DNA of 64,000 nt from Bryocella elongata (lineage in GTDB: Bacteria > Acidobacteriota > Terriglobia > Terriglobales > Acidobacteriaceae). Position numbers and translations under genes: made by a program. A model generated the notes under the pieces. It saw nothing but the letters and a program-made list of their open reading frames with translations. It searched no databases and was not told where the DNA came from. This document shows, in pieces, positions 35,501 through 44,602 of the stretch. The stretch spans positions 186,001-250,000 of the forward strand of contig NZ_FNVA01000009.1 of assembly GCF_900108185.1 (NCBI RefSeq). The letters run 5' to 3'. Numbering within the stretch: position 1 is the stretch's first letter; the number at the start of each line of letters is the position of its first letter.

Positions 35501-38500
35501 AGCATGGCGTCGACGACCGGCGATGCCGTGGCCTCGTCGAGTGAGGCCTGCAGCGCTGTCATTGCTGCGGGAGCAGCCTGCGCCCGGGTCATGATGCGAG
35601 CGTAAGACGCTGCATCCGACTCCTCAATGCGACGGCCCTCCGCATGCAGAAGCTCAGCGCCGGCCATGCGCGCACCGAGCTCCGCATCATGCTGTGCCTG
35701 CGGAATCATGTTCCAAAGCTCAAGCTGCGCGGCGAGTGCGATGTAGTCGTGCGGCGTCGTCTGTGCGCCATGGAGGAAAGCGAGTTCGAGTGCAGCAATG
35801 GCGTCTGCGGTGCGACCTTGTCTAGCGCGTGTGCGAGCCGCGGCGATCATCCACTGCGGGTCCTGATAACTGAGCTGGTAGAGGCGTGTATCGTCAGCCA
35901 CTTCATCGTCGAAGCGGCCGAGCGTGTCGTCGAGCGAAGCCTTCGCGGCATACCAGTCCGCACGATCTCGGCGGATCGCAATCGCATGCGCGTAGGCATC
36001 GACTGCCGCTGATGGATCGCTGAAGATGACCTGGCTGATCGCAAGCGCCACAAAGAATCGCGAGTCCCGTGGAGAGGCTTTTGTCGTGGTGGTGAGGAAG
36101 TCGAGCCACTGCTGCTTGCGGTCGTACCGGAGTGCATAGAGCGCTGCCTCGTTGATGAGGCCATCGTCTTCTGGATAGGCGCTGAGCAGAGCGATGTACT
36201 GATCCACTGCACCGGCGTAGCCCTTCGATCGTGTGAGCGCGGGGATCAGTCCGCGACGCAGCAATGCAGTGCGGGCCTTGCGATCCTCCGCCGGCATGGT
36301 GTCCGCGTGAAGTGCGTCGAGTCGTGCGTGATAGAAGCTGGCGAGCCCCGCGGGATCGTTGACGTAGGTGGCTGCCACCAGTGCGAGATCGCGGGTGTTG
36401 TAGGGATCATGCGCCAGCAAGGACTCCGCGATGCTCCGAGCCTGCACGGTGTCGCCTGCGCTGTTGGCCTTCTCCGATGCCTCGGCGAGGAACTGCTGCG
36501 AGAGCTCGGGCTGCGCTGCGTGGGCCGCTTCAAGCAGGACCTTCACAGCTTCCTGCTGGCGCTTCAACCGCCAATCGAAGTCGACCGTCGCACGCACCAC
36601 ACCGAGGATCTTTGGCTCATCGTGATAGACCGCATCGACGACGCGCGCGGCGTTTGCGTTGTCCCCCTGACCTTCATAAACGCCTGCAAGTGAATAGCGA
36701 AGCTGCAGGCGTTCCACGGGATCGGTGGCGAGCGATGCCTGGCGATCCAACGCGGCCTCCTGTACCGCAGGCTGGTCGTGCGCACCCGCGTAGCTCGCGA
36801 TCTCTGCCGCTTCATCCTCCGTGGTAACGCGAGCCAGGGCCTGCGTGAGCAGGGGGCCGACCTCCTTCGCACGCTGCTGCTCTTCGAGCACGGCGATGCG
36901 CAGGCGAAGTGCAGCGACGCTCGGGTGCGAGGCCAGAGCCGCCGCAGTTGCGCTGTCGGCAAGCTTCGCCGTCGCGGGTCGATGGGCCAGTGTGAGCAGG
37001 CGCGTGCGCGCGGGACTGTAGGTGTCTTCCTCGGGACCACTCTCCAGCGACGCCGCAACATACTCTGTGATGGCTGCGGAGGAATCGTTCTTCGCTTCCG
37101 CGATGGCACCGGCTTCGTAACCAAACAGGGCTGGCCGAGCGAAGTGGGTGCGGCCCAGTTGAATTTCATGCAGGGCGTCGTCGAACTGGAAGTAGTCCCA
37201 GAAGACGGTCGCGGCTTCGAGGTAGGGCTGTGTCTCGCCGGGAGCGATCGCGGGGATACGACGCCAGTAGGCGGCTGAGGCAGCAAGGCTCTGCGGATTT
37301 CCGTCGGCATGATCAGCAAGGATGTCGCCGATGCGTTCGAGGCGCGCGGTGTCGCCCGGGTTGCTGGCCAGCAGACGATTTTCGATTGCGACCGCACTCG
37401 CGATCTTCGCAGCTGGCCCCATGGGATCGAGCCACGCCAGAGAGCGCTGCAGATCAGCGGCGCGGGTGCCCGTCTCTTCATCGGCAGGATACTGCTCCGC
37501 GAGCGACACGTAGAGAGGAGCGCTCTGCTCGAAGTGAGACCTCCACATCTCGGCTGTCGCGAGCTCGCGCACGGCAGCAGGATTCGACGGCGCGTCGCCC
37601 AGCTTCGCGACCTCGGCGTCGAGCTTGCCGCTCGAGCTGAGGAACTCGAAGTAGCGCTGCGTCAGCTCGGGCGACTCCCACCAGGTGTGACGCAGCAACG
37701 CCTCCCATGCAGCATCGTCACGCGTCGGCTTCGCCTGGTAGTCGTTCAGCAGGTTGTCGATGAAGACGGTGTCATGCGGGAAGCGGTCATGCGCGAAGAG
37801 ATTGAGTTGCAGTGCGAGTTGCGGGCCTCCTCCGGACACAGTGCGGAACCATGTGTCGACCTGTGTGCCGTTGAAGATGCGGGTCACATTGCGTGTGAGC
37901 GTGGCATAGTCGTTGGTCCTCTTGTGGCGCAGGTAGAAGCGCGCGAGTTTGGAGTACCAGTCTTCGCCCTTGAAGCGCGCTATCGCGGTGCGGTACAGCT
38001 CTTCCGTCTGCGCGGAGAGATTGTTGCCCTCAAGGAATTGCGCGAGCCGATCGTAGATCGCGGGATCATCGGGTGAGCGATCGAGCTCATGCCGGAGCAC
38101 GGCCAGAGCCTGCGGAAGTTGGCGGAGCTCCGTGAGGCGCGCGAGGTATCGCTCCAGCACCTGGCTATATTCAGAGGCGGCCTCGTTGGTCGGCAGCTGC
38201 GGGTCAGAGACGTTGAGTTCGAAGGCGGAGGATCGCTCGGCCTTTGACTTTGGAGTTGCAGGCGCATCCTGCTCCGATGGATTGAACTGTACGCGCGGGC
38301 CCGAGGAGAATCGCGGCGAGGCCGAGGTCAATGGCCTGGCGCCGGCCTGTTGCGAGAGCTCCGAGAGCAGGCGGTCATACAGTGCGAACTCGGCAGTGCT
38401 GTTCTTCTGGCGCGCATAGACGTCAGCCAACGCAAACGCAACACGAACGCGATCGTCTGCTTTGGGGAACGCGTCGAGGAATGCAGTTCCTTCCCGAATG

Positions 38501-39990
38501 ACAGCAGGATCGTCACCATAGGCCACGTAGGCATCCAGCAACTTCGCATGCAGCGCCGGCCGGTCGGGAGATTGCGGCGCATCATGGTCAAGCTGCGCGA
38601 GTAACTCGGCGGCCTTGGCGCGATGGAAGTACGGTTGGGCCTTCGCATCCTCCTGCGCGTACTCGCTCTCAGGAGACTGCCCGTTGAGCCAGAGTGAGAG
38701 CACACCATTCCAGTAGCCGGGCCCCTGATCCAGCGTTGCGATGTCGCGATACATGCTGAGATTTCCTGCGCCGAGAGACGTACCAGCCTCAGGCGCAGAG
38801 AGCAGCACGTTCACCATGCCGGCGAGACCAGCTTCGTGCGCGCTGCGGCCATCGGTGAGCTGCCCCTTGGTCTCCGCGAGGGCGAAGTTGTAGCGGGCAG
38901 CTTCGGGATAGCTCGCCGTCAGGGTCGTGAGTTGAGCGAAGGTGTAGAGCTCCTGAGCGCTCCACGCTGCGTGACGCTGCTCTTTGCCCGCGCGATAGGA
39001 GTCGAGGCTGTCGAGCGCCTGTTGCAGCCTGCCCTGCTCGCGGTAGTAGGTGAAGACCCGCGCTTCGGCCTCGTAGTCATCCGGCTTCGCCTGGAGGCGG
39101 GCGTTAGCCTGCGAGAGGAAGTCGCGCGTGCGGTGAATGTCCGCGAGGAGTGCAAAGTAACTCTTCTGCAGGTCTTCAGGCCAAAGCGGCTGGAAGGCCG
39201 AGTCGTAGACCTCGAGCGCCTTCGCAGGCGCATCTTTACCGCCGGTGCGCAATGCGAGGAGAGCTTCAGCCTTTACGGGAAAGACCAACTCGTGCGGGAA
39301 GGTCGTGCGGTATCTCTGGATCCATTGTTCCGCTTCCGTGGCATGTGCGTGGTCGAGCTCCCACACGAAGGCATGCTGGTAGACGGGCTGCAGCGGATAA
39401 CGTGCTGCCCAGCGCTGCAAGGCTGCACGCACGACCGCATCATCGAAGGCCTGCTCGTTGGCGAGCTCCATCGCGCGCTCGAACGCGTGCCAGCTGCGCT
39501 GGTTTGTGGGCGGAGTGGTCGCGTCACTTCGCGCGGGAGCGGACTCGCCGATCTTCAGCTGCTCTTCGAACTCGGCCTTGACCTGATGACGCCGCTGGTA
39601 GAAGTCAGCGAGCTCCACCATCGCAGCTGGCTGATCGGTGCTCTTTGCAACGTAGCTCTTCCAATCGGCCTCGGCACGATCGAACTGCTGCGCGGCCTCC
39701 TCCTGGCGGGCGCGCAGGCTATAGAGCGCGGGTGTGGGCTTCGCCGCTACGAGCTTGTCCAGCTCCGCAACGCTCTCTTTGGGCGGACGCGGGAAGAGCA
39801 CCTCGACACCGGGCAGGGACATCGCGCGGTAGAGTGCAGCTTCGACCGGGGTATTCGCGATTGCGTGTTCCAGCCACTCCGACGTGGCCCCCGCGCGCAG
39901 ACCTGCAAGAGCAGCTGCCGCGACGACGATGCCTGCACCGATGCGATACGAGGGACGATGGAAGAACCGAATGCTGTTAGGGGACGACAT
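32584..39990 (-). CDS. Giant TPR-type scaffold protein (2468 residues)
   Basis: One of the longest genes in the window. A membrane anchor near the N-terminus (YRIGAGIVVAAAALAGLRAG) is followed by about 2400 residues of almost purely helical, Ala-rich repeats of TPR type (for example YLARLTELRQLPQALAVLR and TSYAEAGHPEAALLQIAHA). A superhelical scaffold in the periplasm or at the membrane is expected. There is no enzymatic domain I can see. AGGAGG lies 9 nt before the ATG, and the gene overlaps the VIT/vWA gene by 14 nt. The reading frame is intact throughout. Its likely role is protein-protein assembly with the other three operon products. Confidence 0.8.
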   Translation of the reverse strand: MSSPNSIRFFHRPSYRIGAGIVVAAAALAGLRAGATSEWLEHAIANTPVEAALYRAMSLPGVEVLFPRPPKESVAELDKLVAAKPTPALYSLRARQEEAAQQFDRAEADWKSYVAKSTDQPAAMVELADFYQRRHQVKAEFEEQLKIGESAPARSDATTPPTNQRSWHAFERAMELANEQAFDDAVVRAALQRWAARYPLQPVYQHAFVWELDHAHATEAEQWIQRYRTTFPHELVFPVKAEALLALRTGGKDAPAKALEVYDSAFQPLWPEDLQKSYFALLADIHRTRDFLSQANARLQAKPDDYEAEARVFTYYREQGRLQQALDSLDSYRAGKEQRHAAWSAQELYTFAQLTTLTASYPEAARYNFALAETKGQLTDGRSAHEAGLAGMVNVLLSAPEAGTSLGAGNLSMYRDIATLDQGPGYWNGVLSLWLNGQSPESEYAQEDAKAQPYFHRAKAAELLAQLDHDAPQSPDRPALHAKLLDAYVAYGDDPAVIREGTAFLDAFPKADDRVRVAFALADVYARQKNSTAEFALYDRLLSELSQQAGARPLTSASPRFSSGPRVQFNPSEQDAPATPKSKAERSSAFELNVSDPQLPTNEAASEYSQVLERYLARLTELRQLPQALAVLRHELDRSPDDPAIYDRLAQFLEGNNLSAQTEELYRTAIARFKGEDWYSKLARFYLRHKRTNDYATLTRNVTRIFNGTQVDTWFRTVSGGGPQLALQLNLFAHDRFPHDTVFIDNLLNDYQAKPTRDDAAWEALLRHTWWESPELTQRYFEFLSSSGKLDAEVAKLGDAPSNPAAVRELATAEMWRSHFEQSAPLYVSLAEQYPADEETGTRAADLQRSLAWLDPMGPAAKIASAVAIENRLLASNPGDTARLERIGDILADHADGNPQSLAASAAYWRRIPAIAPGETQPYLEAATVFWDYFQFDDALHEIQLGRTHFARPALFGYEAGAIAEAKNDSSAAITEYVAASLESGPEEDTYSPARTRLLTLAHRPATAKLADSATAAALASHPSVAALRLRIAVLEEQQRAKEVGPLLTQALARVTTEDEAAEIASYAGAHDQPAVQEAALDRQASLATDPVERLQLRYSLAGVYEGQGDNANAARVVDAVYHDEPKILGVVRATVDFDWRLKRQQEAVKVLLEAAHAAQPELSQQFLAEASEKANSAGDTVQARSIAESLLAHDPYNTRDLALVAATYVNDPAGLASFYHARLDALHADTMPAEDRKARTALLRRGLIPALTRSKGYAGAVDQYIALLSAYPEDDGLINEAALYALRYDRKQQWLDFLTTTTKASPRDSRFFVALAISQVIFSDPSAAVDAYAHAIAIRRDRADWYAAKASLDDTLGRFDDEVADDTRLYQLSYQDPQWMIAAARTRARQGRTADAIAALELAFLHGAQTTPHDYIALAAQLELWNMIPQAQHDAELGARMAGAELLHAEGRRIEESDAASYARIMTRAQAAPAAMTALQASLDEATASPVVDAMLAQLKQQGPLGVTDAEWRARYTAMRKQEAAAAFTNALQEMCRTADAYDTPEERASFAAMLQAQGSRASNQDLRQRWIPAAETAHLAELQEHWRTHILLSADQQSGDQLRPLISLQHARLRFKDLLQTLTTYVGPAPKPGTREDALVEMLRVTAATGDTDALLRMVHQQVALIETDASAQQIVLREIVQRAPQQLIALASSSNDAFADTVANTALAEVQPPLSLQVVAARGSKLEPIWGAEYHGLASLYVGDATPPAGAAFRSALAWDRSIGERVQRKPDATQELTGVPWFYLAARYGQWMSLPGTHADYESAMAADLESSADVDSYRTLATSYAEAGHPEAALLQIAHARELSPENAELDDAAATLLWNMNRKPDAITAWRRAYSDLRVLEDKGGAVPESFWIDFAAITQHTSRRGLTQELQSAREDVLRTYLARNGSYRSTELLHAEYSAWADQKVALSHLFALASSAKAEFDVLNGLDAEPWLVDRARVAVLERELQLLRAASKDPARAEDYASWQYKRSGILSNLLTLYLADGQTSEAHGLLQSLTDKERAEDAFQQAAVVIAARSGGLPALLASYAADDETAPGVTALEAAAAQLSTAKEYQPARSVLEFVFTRAQSAHELTPKEYLLLAEARLKTDDVSDAVATLEALIRSGGDAAGNLDSAASLLERNDHLAEALPFLTRLAASVPWEMSYTVRLAEAQSKAHAGQPATALHAVASDNSAPYALRVRAARDLRSLHADGHGLGSGELDLLASDTLDASASAQPYFTLARAAAAEHTSDPATKRTLLQDAIAIAPFGPGADAMRQQLFLAEYSTRQMREARTVLDEWMAVRSSTPAAQPWSSNDAGADAMNADAQDDSVISSGRATASSTADADLDKAMAEVYLATNDRAQAINALQREASVLGDVPAAKPVLAQIEQLQDLTRRDAANAARRPLIHRELAQAAVVRVRLEQPPEDDVAVSSREDQP

Positions 39991-42376
39991 CGACTGTCAC
40001 CTCCTGCGTTCCGAGGTTGTGGGCCACGTCCTCGGCTGTAACGGTGAGCTTGTACGTCCCCAGCGGCATATCTGCGGGCACGGTGAGGCGCGCTGCATTG
40101 GTGGCGAGCTGCGGGCTCCATCGCAACGTAACCGGGAGTGCGCCGGGCAATCGCGCTGTCAGCGTGCGGGTGCTCTGCGAAGCGTTGGCACGCAGGAGCA
40201 CCGTCTCGCCGCGATGCAGGCGATTGGAAGCGAGCAGGACCTTCACCGTCGGCGGCGTGCTTGCGATGACGAAGCTCTTGTTCTCGCGATAGGTATTGCC
40301 ACTACCATCGCGCAGGATGAGCCGCACGTCGTAGGTGCCATCGCGCATGTCCTCGGGGGCGAGGAAACGCGTCTCCCAGGCAAGGCCGCCAGTACCGTCG
40401 CGGTCCGGCGTGTCTTCGCCGGCAAGATGGCGTAGTTCTTTGGTGAGGCCGAAGGGGAAGATGGCGACGACCGAAGTAATAGCCGGATCGGTGCGCACGC
40501 GGAGGACAGGATCACCTGGCCGGATGACGCGCGGCCGCAGGAGCGAGCGTGGCACAGCGAGGAACGAGGTATACGGCGTGACGAGCTTGTAACGGCGAGC
40601 GAGGCGGATGATCTCGTCAATCGCGGCGCGCGATTCGCCGTCGCGGTTGATCTGCTCCAGCAGCGCATCGACGCGAGCCTGCGCCCAGAGACGCGGCAGC
40701 TGCAGATGGGCGGGCTCTGCGGCCGGCAGTTCCGCGCTGGCGTGCAGCGTGAAGATCTTGCCATCGCGGGAGCCGTGCGCGTCCATCGTCACCGAGGAGG
40801 GCCTGGCATACTGCCCGACCCAGGTTGCGGTCGAGCCGGGATAGACGCTCGACTCCAGCGGATAGACCATCTGCACAGCAGCGTTCGGCGAGACATCGAA
40901 AGCGAGGCCCGTTACCGGAGCGCGGGTGAGCTTGGCGAGGAAGGCCCGCAGGTGCAGATCGAGCGGCTCAGTCGATAGCGTGTGCTCGAGGAAGCCACCG
41001 TTCTTCGCGAGAAGTTGCAGCAGGCCGAGCTTCGCATCGTCGCCCACCGCGAAGACATCCGTGTGCGGTGGTTGCTTCATCGCCTTCCACTGCTTCGTGT
41101 AGTTCGCAGCGATGCGGCTAGTGAGGATCGTGTCGCCAAGATCGCTGCCACCATCGCTGAAAAGTACGAGCGAGCTGTTGGGCTGGGTGCATTGGGCCAG
41201 GCCATCATGCAGCGCCAAGCCCAGGTCGGTGCCTCCGCGCAGGTGGCTGGCACGAAGAAAGTCGAGCGCTTCGTTGACATGCTTTGCATCGGCGGAGACA
41301 GGCTGCTTCTGCCAGCGCTGTGTCTGCTGGTTGAAGAGGATGAGGTTGAAGTGGTCCGCTGGCGTGAGGGTGTGCAGCAGCGCCTCGGTGGCGGCATAGC
41401 TGCGCTCCAGCTTCTCCCATTGCATGGAGAGCGAGGTATCGAAGAGCACAACGATATTGCGCGGAGGTCCGACTGGCGCGGTGCCAGAGGATGCTGCGGA
41501 GTCAGCGAGCAGCGCGCTGGCCTGGAAGAAGCCGGGCTCGGGTCCAGCAGGTGGTCTTGGGGACGTCTCGTCGACTTGTGGGGCAGGCGGTGCAGGATCT
41601 CGATGCGTGATGACGGTGAGGGCATCAGTTCCGGAGGAAGCGAAGGTCCACGCGGCGCCCATGTCTTCACCAAGCGAAAGGTTCTCCGCTGCGAGGTCAG
41701 CGGTGAGGCCGTGGTCATCCTGCTGCGCGATCTTGAAGCCGTAGCCGCCCGTGAGCGCGAGCTTGGACAACGGGTGTGACGAGTGAATCACCATGTGCGC
41801 ATGGAAGTGGTGCACGCTCTGCGTCCCCGCGGCGTCCGGCTTGATGGGCAGCACGAATCCCTGAGCGAGAGCGGTGGCCTCAAGGCGCTGGTGGTATTCG
41901 AGCTCCAGCCGCTTGGTTCCCCACGCGGGGATGGGCACGATCTTTGCGGTGAAGAGCGTGCGCTCGGCGGGGTCTGCGCCGGAGCGCTCGCCCATCTGCA
42001 GCAGGCCGGGGTCGATGGCCTGCGCCTTGGCCTCGGCGTAGACCTCCTGCGCGCGTTTGCGCTCCAGCACCACGGCGGGGATGCGCACGGCACCGTCCCA
42101 CACGGCGAAGTCCGAGACGGTGGCCTCCGACGGCAACGGGAAGCGGTAGACGCCCTCCTGCGCAAGGCCGGTGTGGTTGAGGAAGATCTGCGTCATGAAG
42201 ATGCGGGCGTCGCCGTCGTCGATGGTGATGTCGACGGTCATCTCTTCGAGCGAGAGCACCTTCGGGTCGGGCGTGTCCTTGTCGCCGGGGAGGAGGACAC
42301 CCGTCTGCGCGAGAGCGGGCAGCAACGTCATAGGCAGCAGAGCAGCGAGCAGCAATCGTGAGAGGTGGTGGCTCAT
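39977..42376 (-). CDS. VIT and von Willebrand A domain protein, exported
   Basis: A 799-residue protein from the ATG at 42376, chosen because it overlaps the propeller gene's stop as ATGA and opens a signal peptide (LSRLLLAALLPMTLLPALAQ). The longer frame from 42526 is rejected. Order of domains: a VIT domain (EEMTVDITIDDGDARIFMTQ, PLPSEATVSDFAVWDG), then a vWA domain with complete MIDAS residues (DTSLSM at about residue 311, LRGGTDLG, LFSDGGSD), then a C-terminal beta-sandwich region with Ig-like strands. Such proteins usually bind metal-dependent protein ligands. The operon context suggests it docks to the propeller or TPR partner. Confidence 0.85.
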   Translation of the reverse strand: MSHHLSRLLLAALLPMTLLPALAQTGVLLPGDKDTPDPKVLSLEEMTVDITIDDGDARIFMTQIFLNHTGLAQEGVYRFPLPSEATVSDFAVWDGAVRIPAVVLERKRAQEVYAEAKAQAIDPGLLQMGERSGADPAERTLFTAKIVPIPAWGTKRLELEYHQRLEATALAQGFVLPIKPDAAGTQSVHHFHAHMVIHSSHPLSKLALTGGYGFKIAQQDDHGLTADLAAENLSLGEDMGAAWTFASSGTDALTVITHRDPAPPAPQVDETSPRPPAGPEPGFFQASALLADSAASSGTAPVGPPRNIVVLFDTSLSMQWEKLERSYAATEALLHTLTPADHFNLILFNQQTQRWQKQPVSADAKHVNEALDFLRASHLRGGTDLGLALHDGLAQCTQPNSSLVLFSDGGSDLGDTILTSRIAANYTKQWKAMKQPPHTDVFAVGDDAKLGLLQLLAKNGGFLEHTLSTEPLDLHLRAFLAKLTRAPVTGLAFDVSPNAAVQMVYPLESSVYPGSTATWVGQYARPSSVTMDAHGSRDGKIFTLHASAELPAAEPAHLQLPRLWAQARVDALLEQINRDGESRAAIDEIIRLARRYKLVTPYTSFLAVPRSLLRPRVIRPGDPVLRVRTDPAITSVVAIFPFGLTKELRHLAGEDTPDRDGTGGLAWETRFLAPEDMRDGTYDVRLILRDGSGNTYRENKSFVIASTPPTVKVLLASNRLHRGETVLLRANASQSTRTLTARLPGALPVTLRWSPQLATNAARLTVPADMPLGTYKLTVTAEDVAHNLGTQEVTVDVVP

Positions 42377-44283
42377 TGGATCAACTTCTCTTCCTGGATG
42401 CGAACAAGTCCGTTTTCCGTCCCAACGTACAACTCTCCGTTGTGGCTGGCCAGAGCCGTAACGTTCAGCGAGGGCAGACCCGCGGTCACCTGCGACCACC
42501 GCGCCGCACCCGCGGAGTAGACCCAAAGGCCGTGATCGAGCGAGCCTGCATACACCCGCCCACCTGAAACCAGCAGGGCGTTGGGATTGACGATGAGGTC
42601 CCGCGGCGCGCCGTCCATCGGCTGCACCTTGCCTGCCGCGTCCATCCGCTGGAGCCCGCCGCCATAGGTGCCGATGACGTAGCTGTCCCCCACCGGCGCG
42701 ATCGCTGTAATCCAGTTGTGATGCAGTCCCGAGTTGGAGACGGTGAGATTGTGTTCGACCGCGTCGCGGCGCAGCACCGAGATCCCGCCCAGCGTACCCG
42801 CGAGCAGCGTGTCGCCAGTGCTTGCGAGCGCGTAGACGTGGTTGTTGACGAGCCCCTGGAAGGCATAGACGCTATCGATGCCGCTCTCGCGGACGAAGCT
42901 TAGGCCAGCAGGGGTCGCCACGGTCATGCCTGCGGTGGTGAAGGCGATATCGTTAACGTGATCGCTGAGCAGGCCATCGCGGCGGCCGAGAACCTGGCGC
43001 GGCTTGCCGCTGCGGTCGAAGAGGACGAGGCCGTTGGCGGTGGCGACGTCCATCGTTCCGCGCAAGGGATCCGCGACGATGCGGTTGATGCAGAAGAGAT
43101 GATCGTTCTCAAAATGATGCGCGCTGGCCAGCGCGGGATCGAGCACATCGAGCCCGTGGTCGAAGCTGCCGACCCACAAGCGGCCGTCGGCGTCGAAAGC
43201 CAGCGCCGCGACGTTGCGGTCGGCGAGCGTGGCAGTGGCAGCCGTTGCGATGGGAAGCCACGCTGCGCCGTGGTGCTCAAAGACCCCACTGGGGCGCACG
43301 GCGTAGAGCGTGCCATCGGGCGTGGCGAAGAACTGGGCGTCGTGAGCGTCCGCGGCTGCAAGCGATGCGGGACGGATCCGCGCGCGAGCTTCGCCCAGCG
43401 GGAGCTGCACCGTCCCTTCGCCATAGGCCGCGAGCGTCAGCGTATCTGCGTCGGCGTGGAGCGCGTGGGCGAAGGTGCCGCGGGCCAGCACGCGCTTGGG
43501 GCGTCCGTTCTCAAACTCGGCAACACCCACGGGTGTTGCCGCGAAGACGTGATCGCCACTGGCCGTCAACGCAGCCACATGCGGATCCGGGAGCTCGGCC
43601 TCGTAGTGATCGGTCACGCCGGCGTGGGTGTGCAGGACGCCGTGCTCCTCGGTGCCAGCCCAAACGTCCTCGCCCACCGCGGCCAGGGAGGTGATCGCAG
43701 CGGCCGCGTACTCGGGCCGATAGAGCTGCAGTGAGCCGCCGTCGAAGAGCAACACCCCGCGATCGTGAGTTCCGATCAGGAGATCGCCGCTGTCCAGCGT
43801 CGCCAGCGCGGTCACATCGCGCAGCGCGGCTTCCTCTGGCAGTATCTGGCGAAAGGTCGCTGAGTGGGGGTCGTAGATCAACAAGCCGGCGCCGTGCGTT
43901 GCGATGAGCAACTGCGTGTGCTCGGCGCCGCGCAGCCTGGCTGCGACGACACTGACGAGCGGCGCGGCGGGAAGCTCCTGCCCGACGCGGAACGTCCGCT
44001 TCGCTTCGCCGTTCTGGTACTCGACGAGACCGCCGGAGCCTGCGACGTAGAGGCTTTCGCCGATCACCGCGGCTGAACGGAAGGCTGGGGGTGCGGCGAG
44101 GGCCTCGAAGCCGGGATTTGCTGCAGGCTGCAGCGGACCGAGACGGTAGCGCAGAGAGTGAGTGGCCTGCACCTGCTGCTCGCTTTGCCGCAGGACGTGC
44201 CGCATGTGCAGGAAGAACGCAGCTCCGCCGGTGAGCAGCACCGCTGCGGTCGTGAGTGAGATCGATTGTCGAGAGACGCGCAT
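42373..44283 (-). CDS. Membrane-anchored beta-propeller protein, first gene of the four-gene operon
   Basis: A 636-residue protein with one N-terminal membrane helix (SISLTTAAVLLTGGAAFFLHM) and many repeats of the two-component-regulator propeller kind, each about 40 residues with LLIGTHDRGVLLFDGG, DVWAGTEEHGVLHTH, RLWVGSFDHGLDVLD or YVIGTYGGGLQRMD. No kinase or DNA-binding domain follows, so it is a free-standing sensor or ligand-binding module outside the membrane. No Shine-Dalgarno sequence is visible before the ATG. It precedes the VIT/vWA gene with a 4-nt overlap. Confidence 0.8.
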   Translation of the reverse strand: MRVSRQSISLTTAAVLLTGGAAFFLHMRHVLRQSEQQVQATHSLRYRLGPLQPAANPGFEALAAPPAFRSAAVIGESLYVAGSGGLVEYQNGEAKRTFRVGQELPAAPLVSVVAARLRGAEHTQLLIATHGAGLLIYDPHSATFRQILPEEAALRDVTALATLDSGDLLIGTHDRGVLLFDGGSLQLYRPEYAAAAITSLAAVGEDVWAGTEEHGVLHTHAGVTDHYEAELPDPHVAALTASGDHVFAATPVGVAEFENGRPKRVLARGTFAHALHADADTLTLAAYGEGTVQLPLGEARARIRPASLAAADAHDAQFFATPDGTLYAVRPSGVFEHHGAAWLPIATAATATLADRNVAALAFDADGRLWVGSFDHGLDVLDPALASAHHFENDHLFCINRIVADPLRGTMDVATANGLVLFDRSGKPRQVLGRRDGLLSDHVNDIAFTTAGMTVATPAGLSFVRESGIDSVYAFQGLVNNHVYALASTGDTLLAGTLGGISVLRRDAVEHNLTVSNSGLHHNWITAIAPVGDSYVIGTYGGGLQRMDAAGKVQPMDGAPRDLIVNPNALLVSGGRVYAGSLDHGLWVYSAGAARWSQVTAGLPSLNVTALASHNGELYVGTENGLVRIQEEKLIQ

Positions 44284-44550
44284 GGTGGACGGAAGGTCCG
44301 GGTCGAGGTGAGTGGAACTGTACCACGAGGCTTGCTTGTGGCAAGTGAGGAGTCAAAGAAAGACTCGCAGTTGCCCCATGTGACGCAGCGTCTCACGAAA
44401 GGGCAGCGTAAGTGTGAAGAAATATTTGCGAGTGACTTATCCGGCATCAACGGTGGCATGATGCGGAGCTGAGTTTCAGCGGCCAGAGGTGCGGCCGGGG
44501 GTTGGAAGCCGGCTTGGGTGAGGTGAGTGTTCCACTCTGCTCAGCAACAC
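44284..44550 (-). other. Intergenic region before the propeller operon
   Basis: No gene is supported here. It contains the candidate operon promoter at 44317-44344 and, at its far end, the YceI terminator hairpin. Reading frames within it are short and lack ribosome sites. Confidence 0.55.
44317..44344 (-). promoter_or_regulatory. Candidate promoter of the four-gene operon
   Basis: On the minus strand TTGCCA (44344-44339), a 16-nt spacer and TACAGT (44322-44317) place a start site about 27 nt before the propeller ATG. Confidence 0.45.
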
Positions 44551-44577
44551 AAAAGGCGCGAGCTGATTGCTCGCGCC
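44551..44577 (-). terminator. Rho-independent terminator of the YceI gene
   Basis: A 9-bp stem, GGCGCGAGC with GCTCGCGCC and a 5-nt loop, is followed on the minus strand by TTTTGTG. It separates the YceI gene from the propeller operon. Confidence 0.85.
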
Positions 44578-44602
44578 TCTTGTATATCGCTTACATGATC
44601 GC

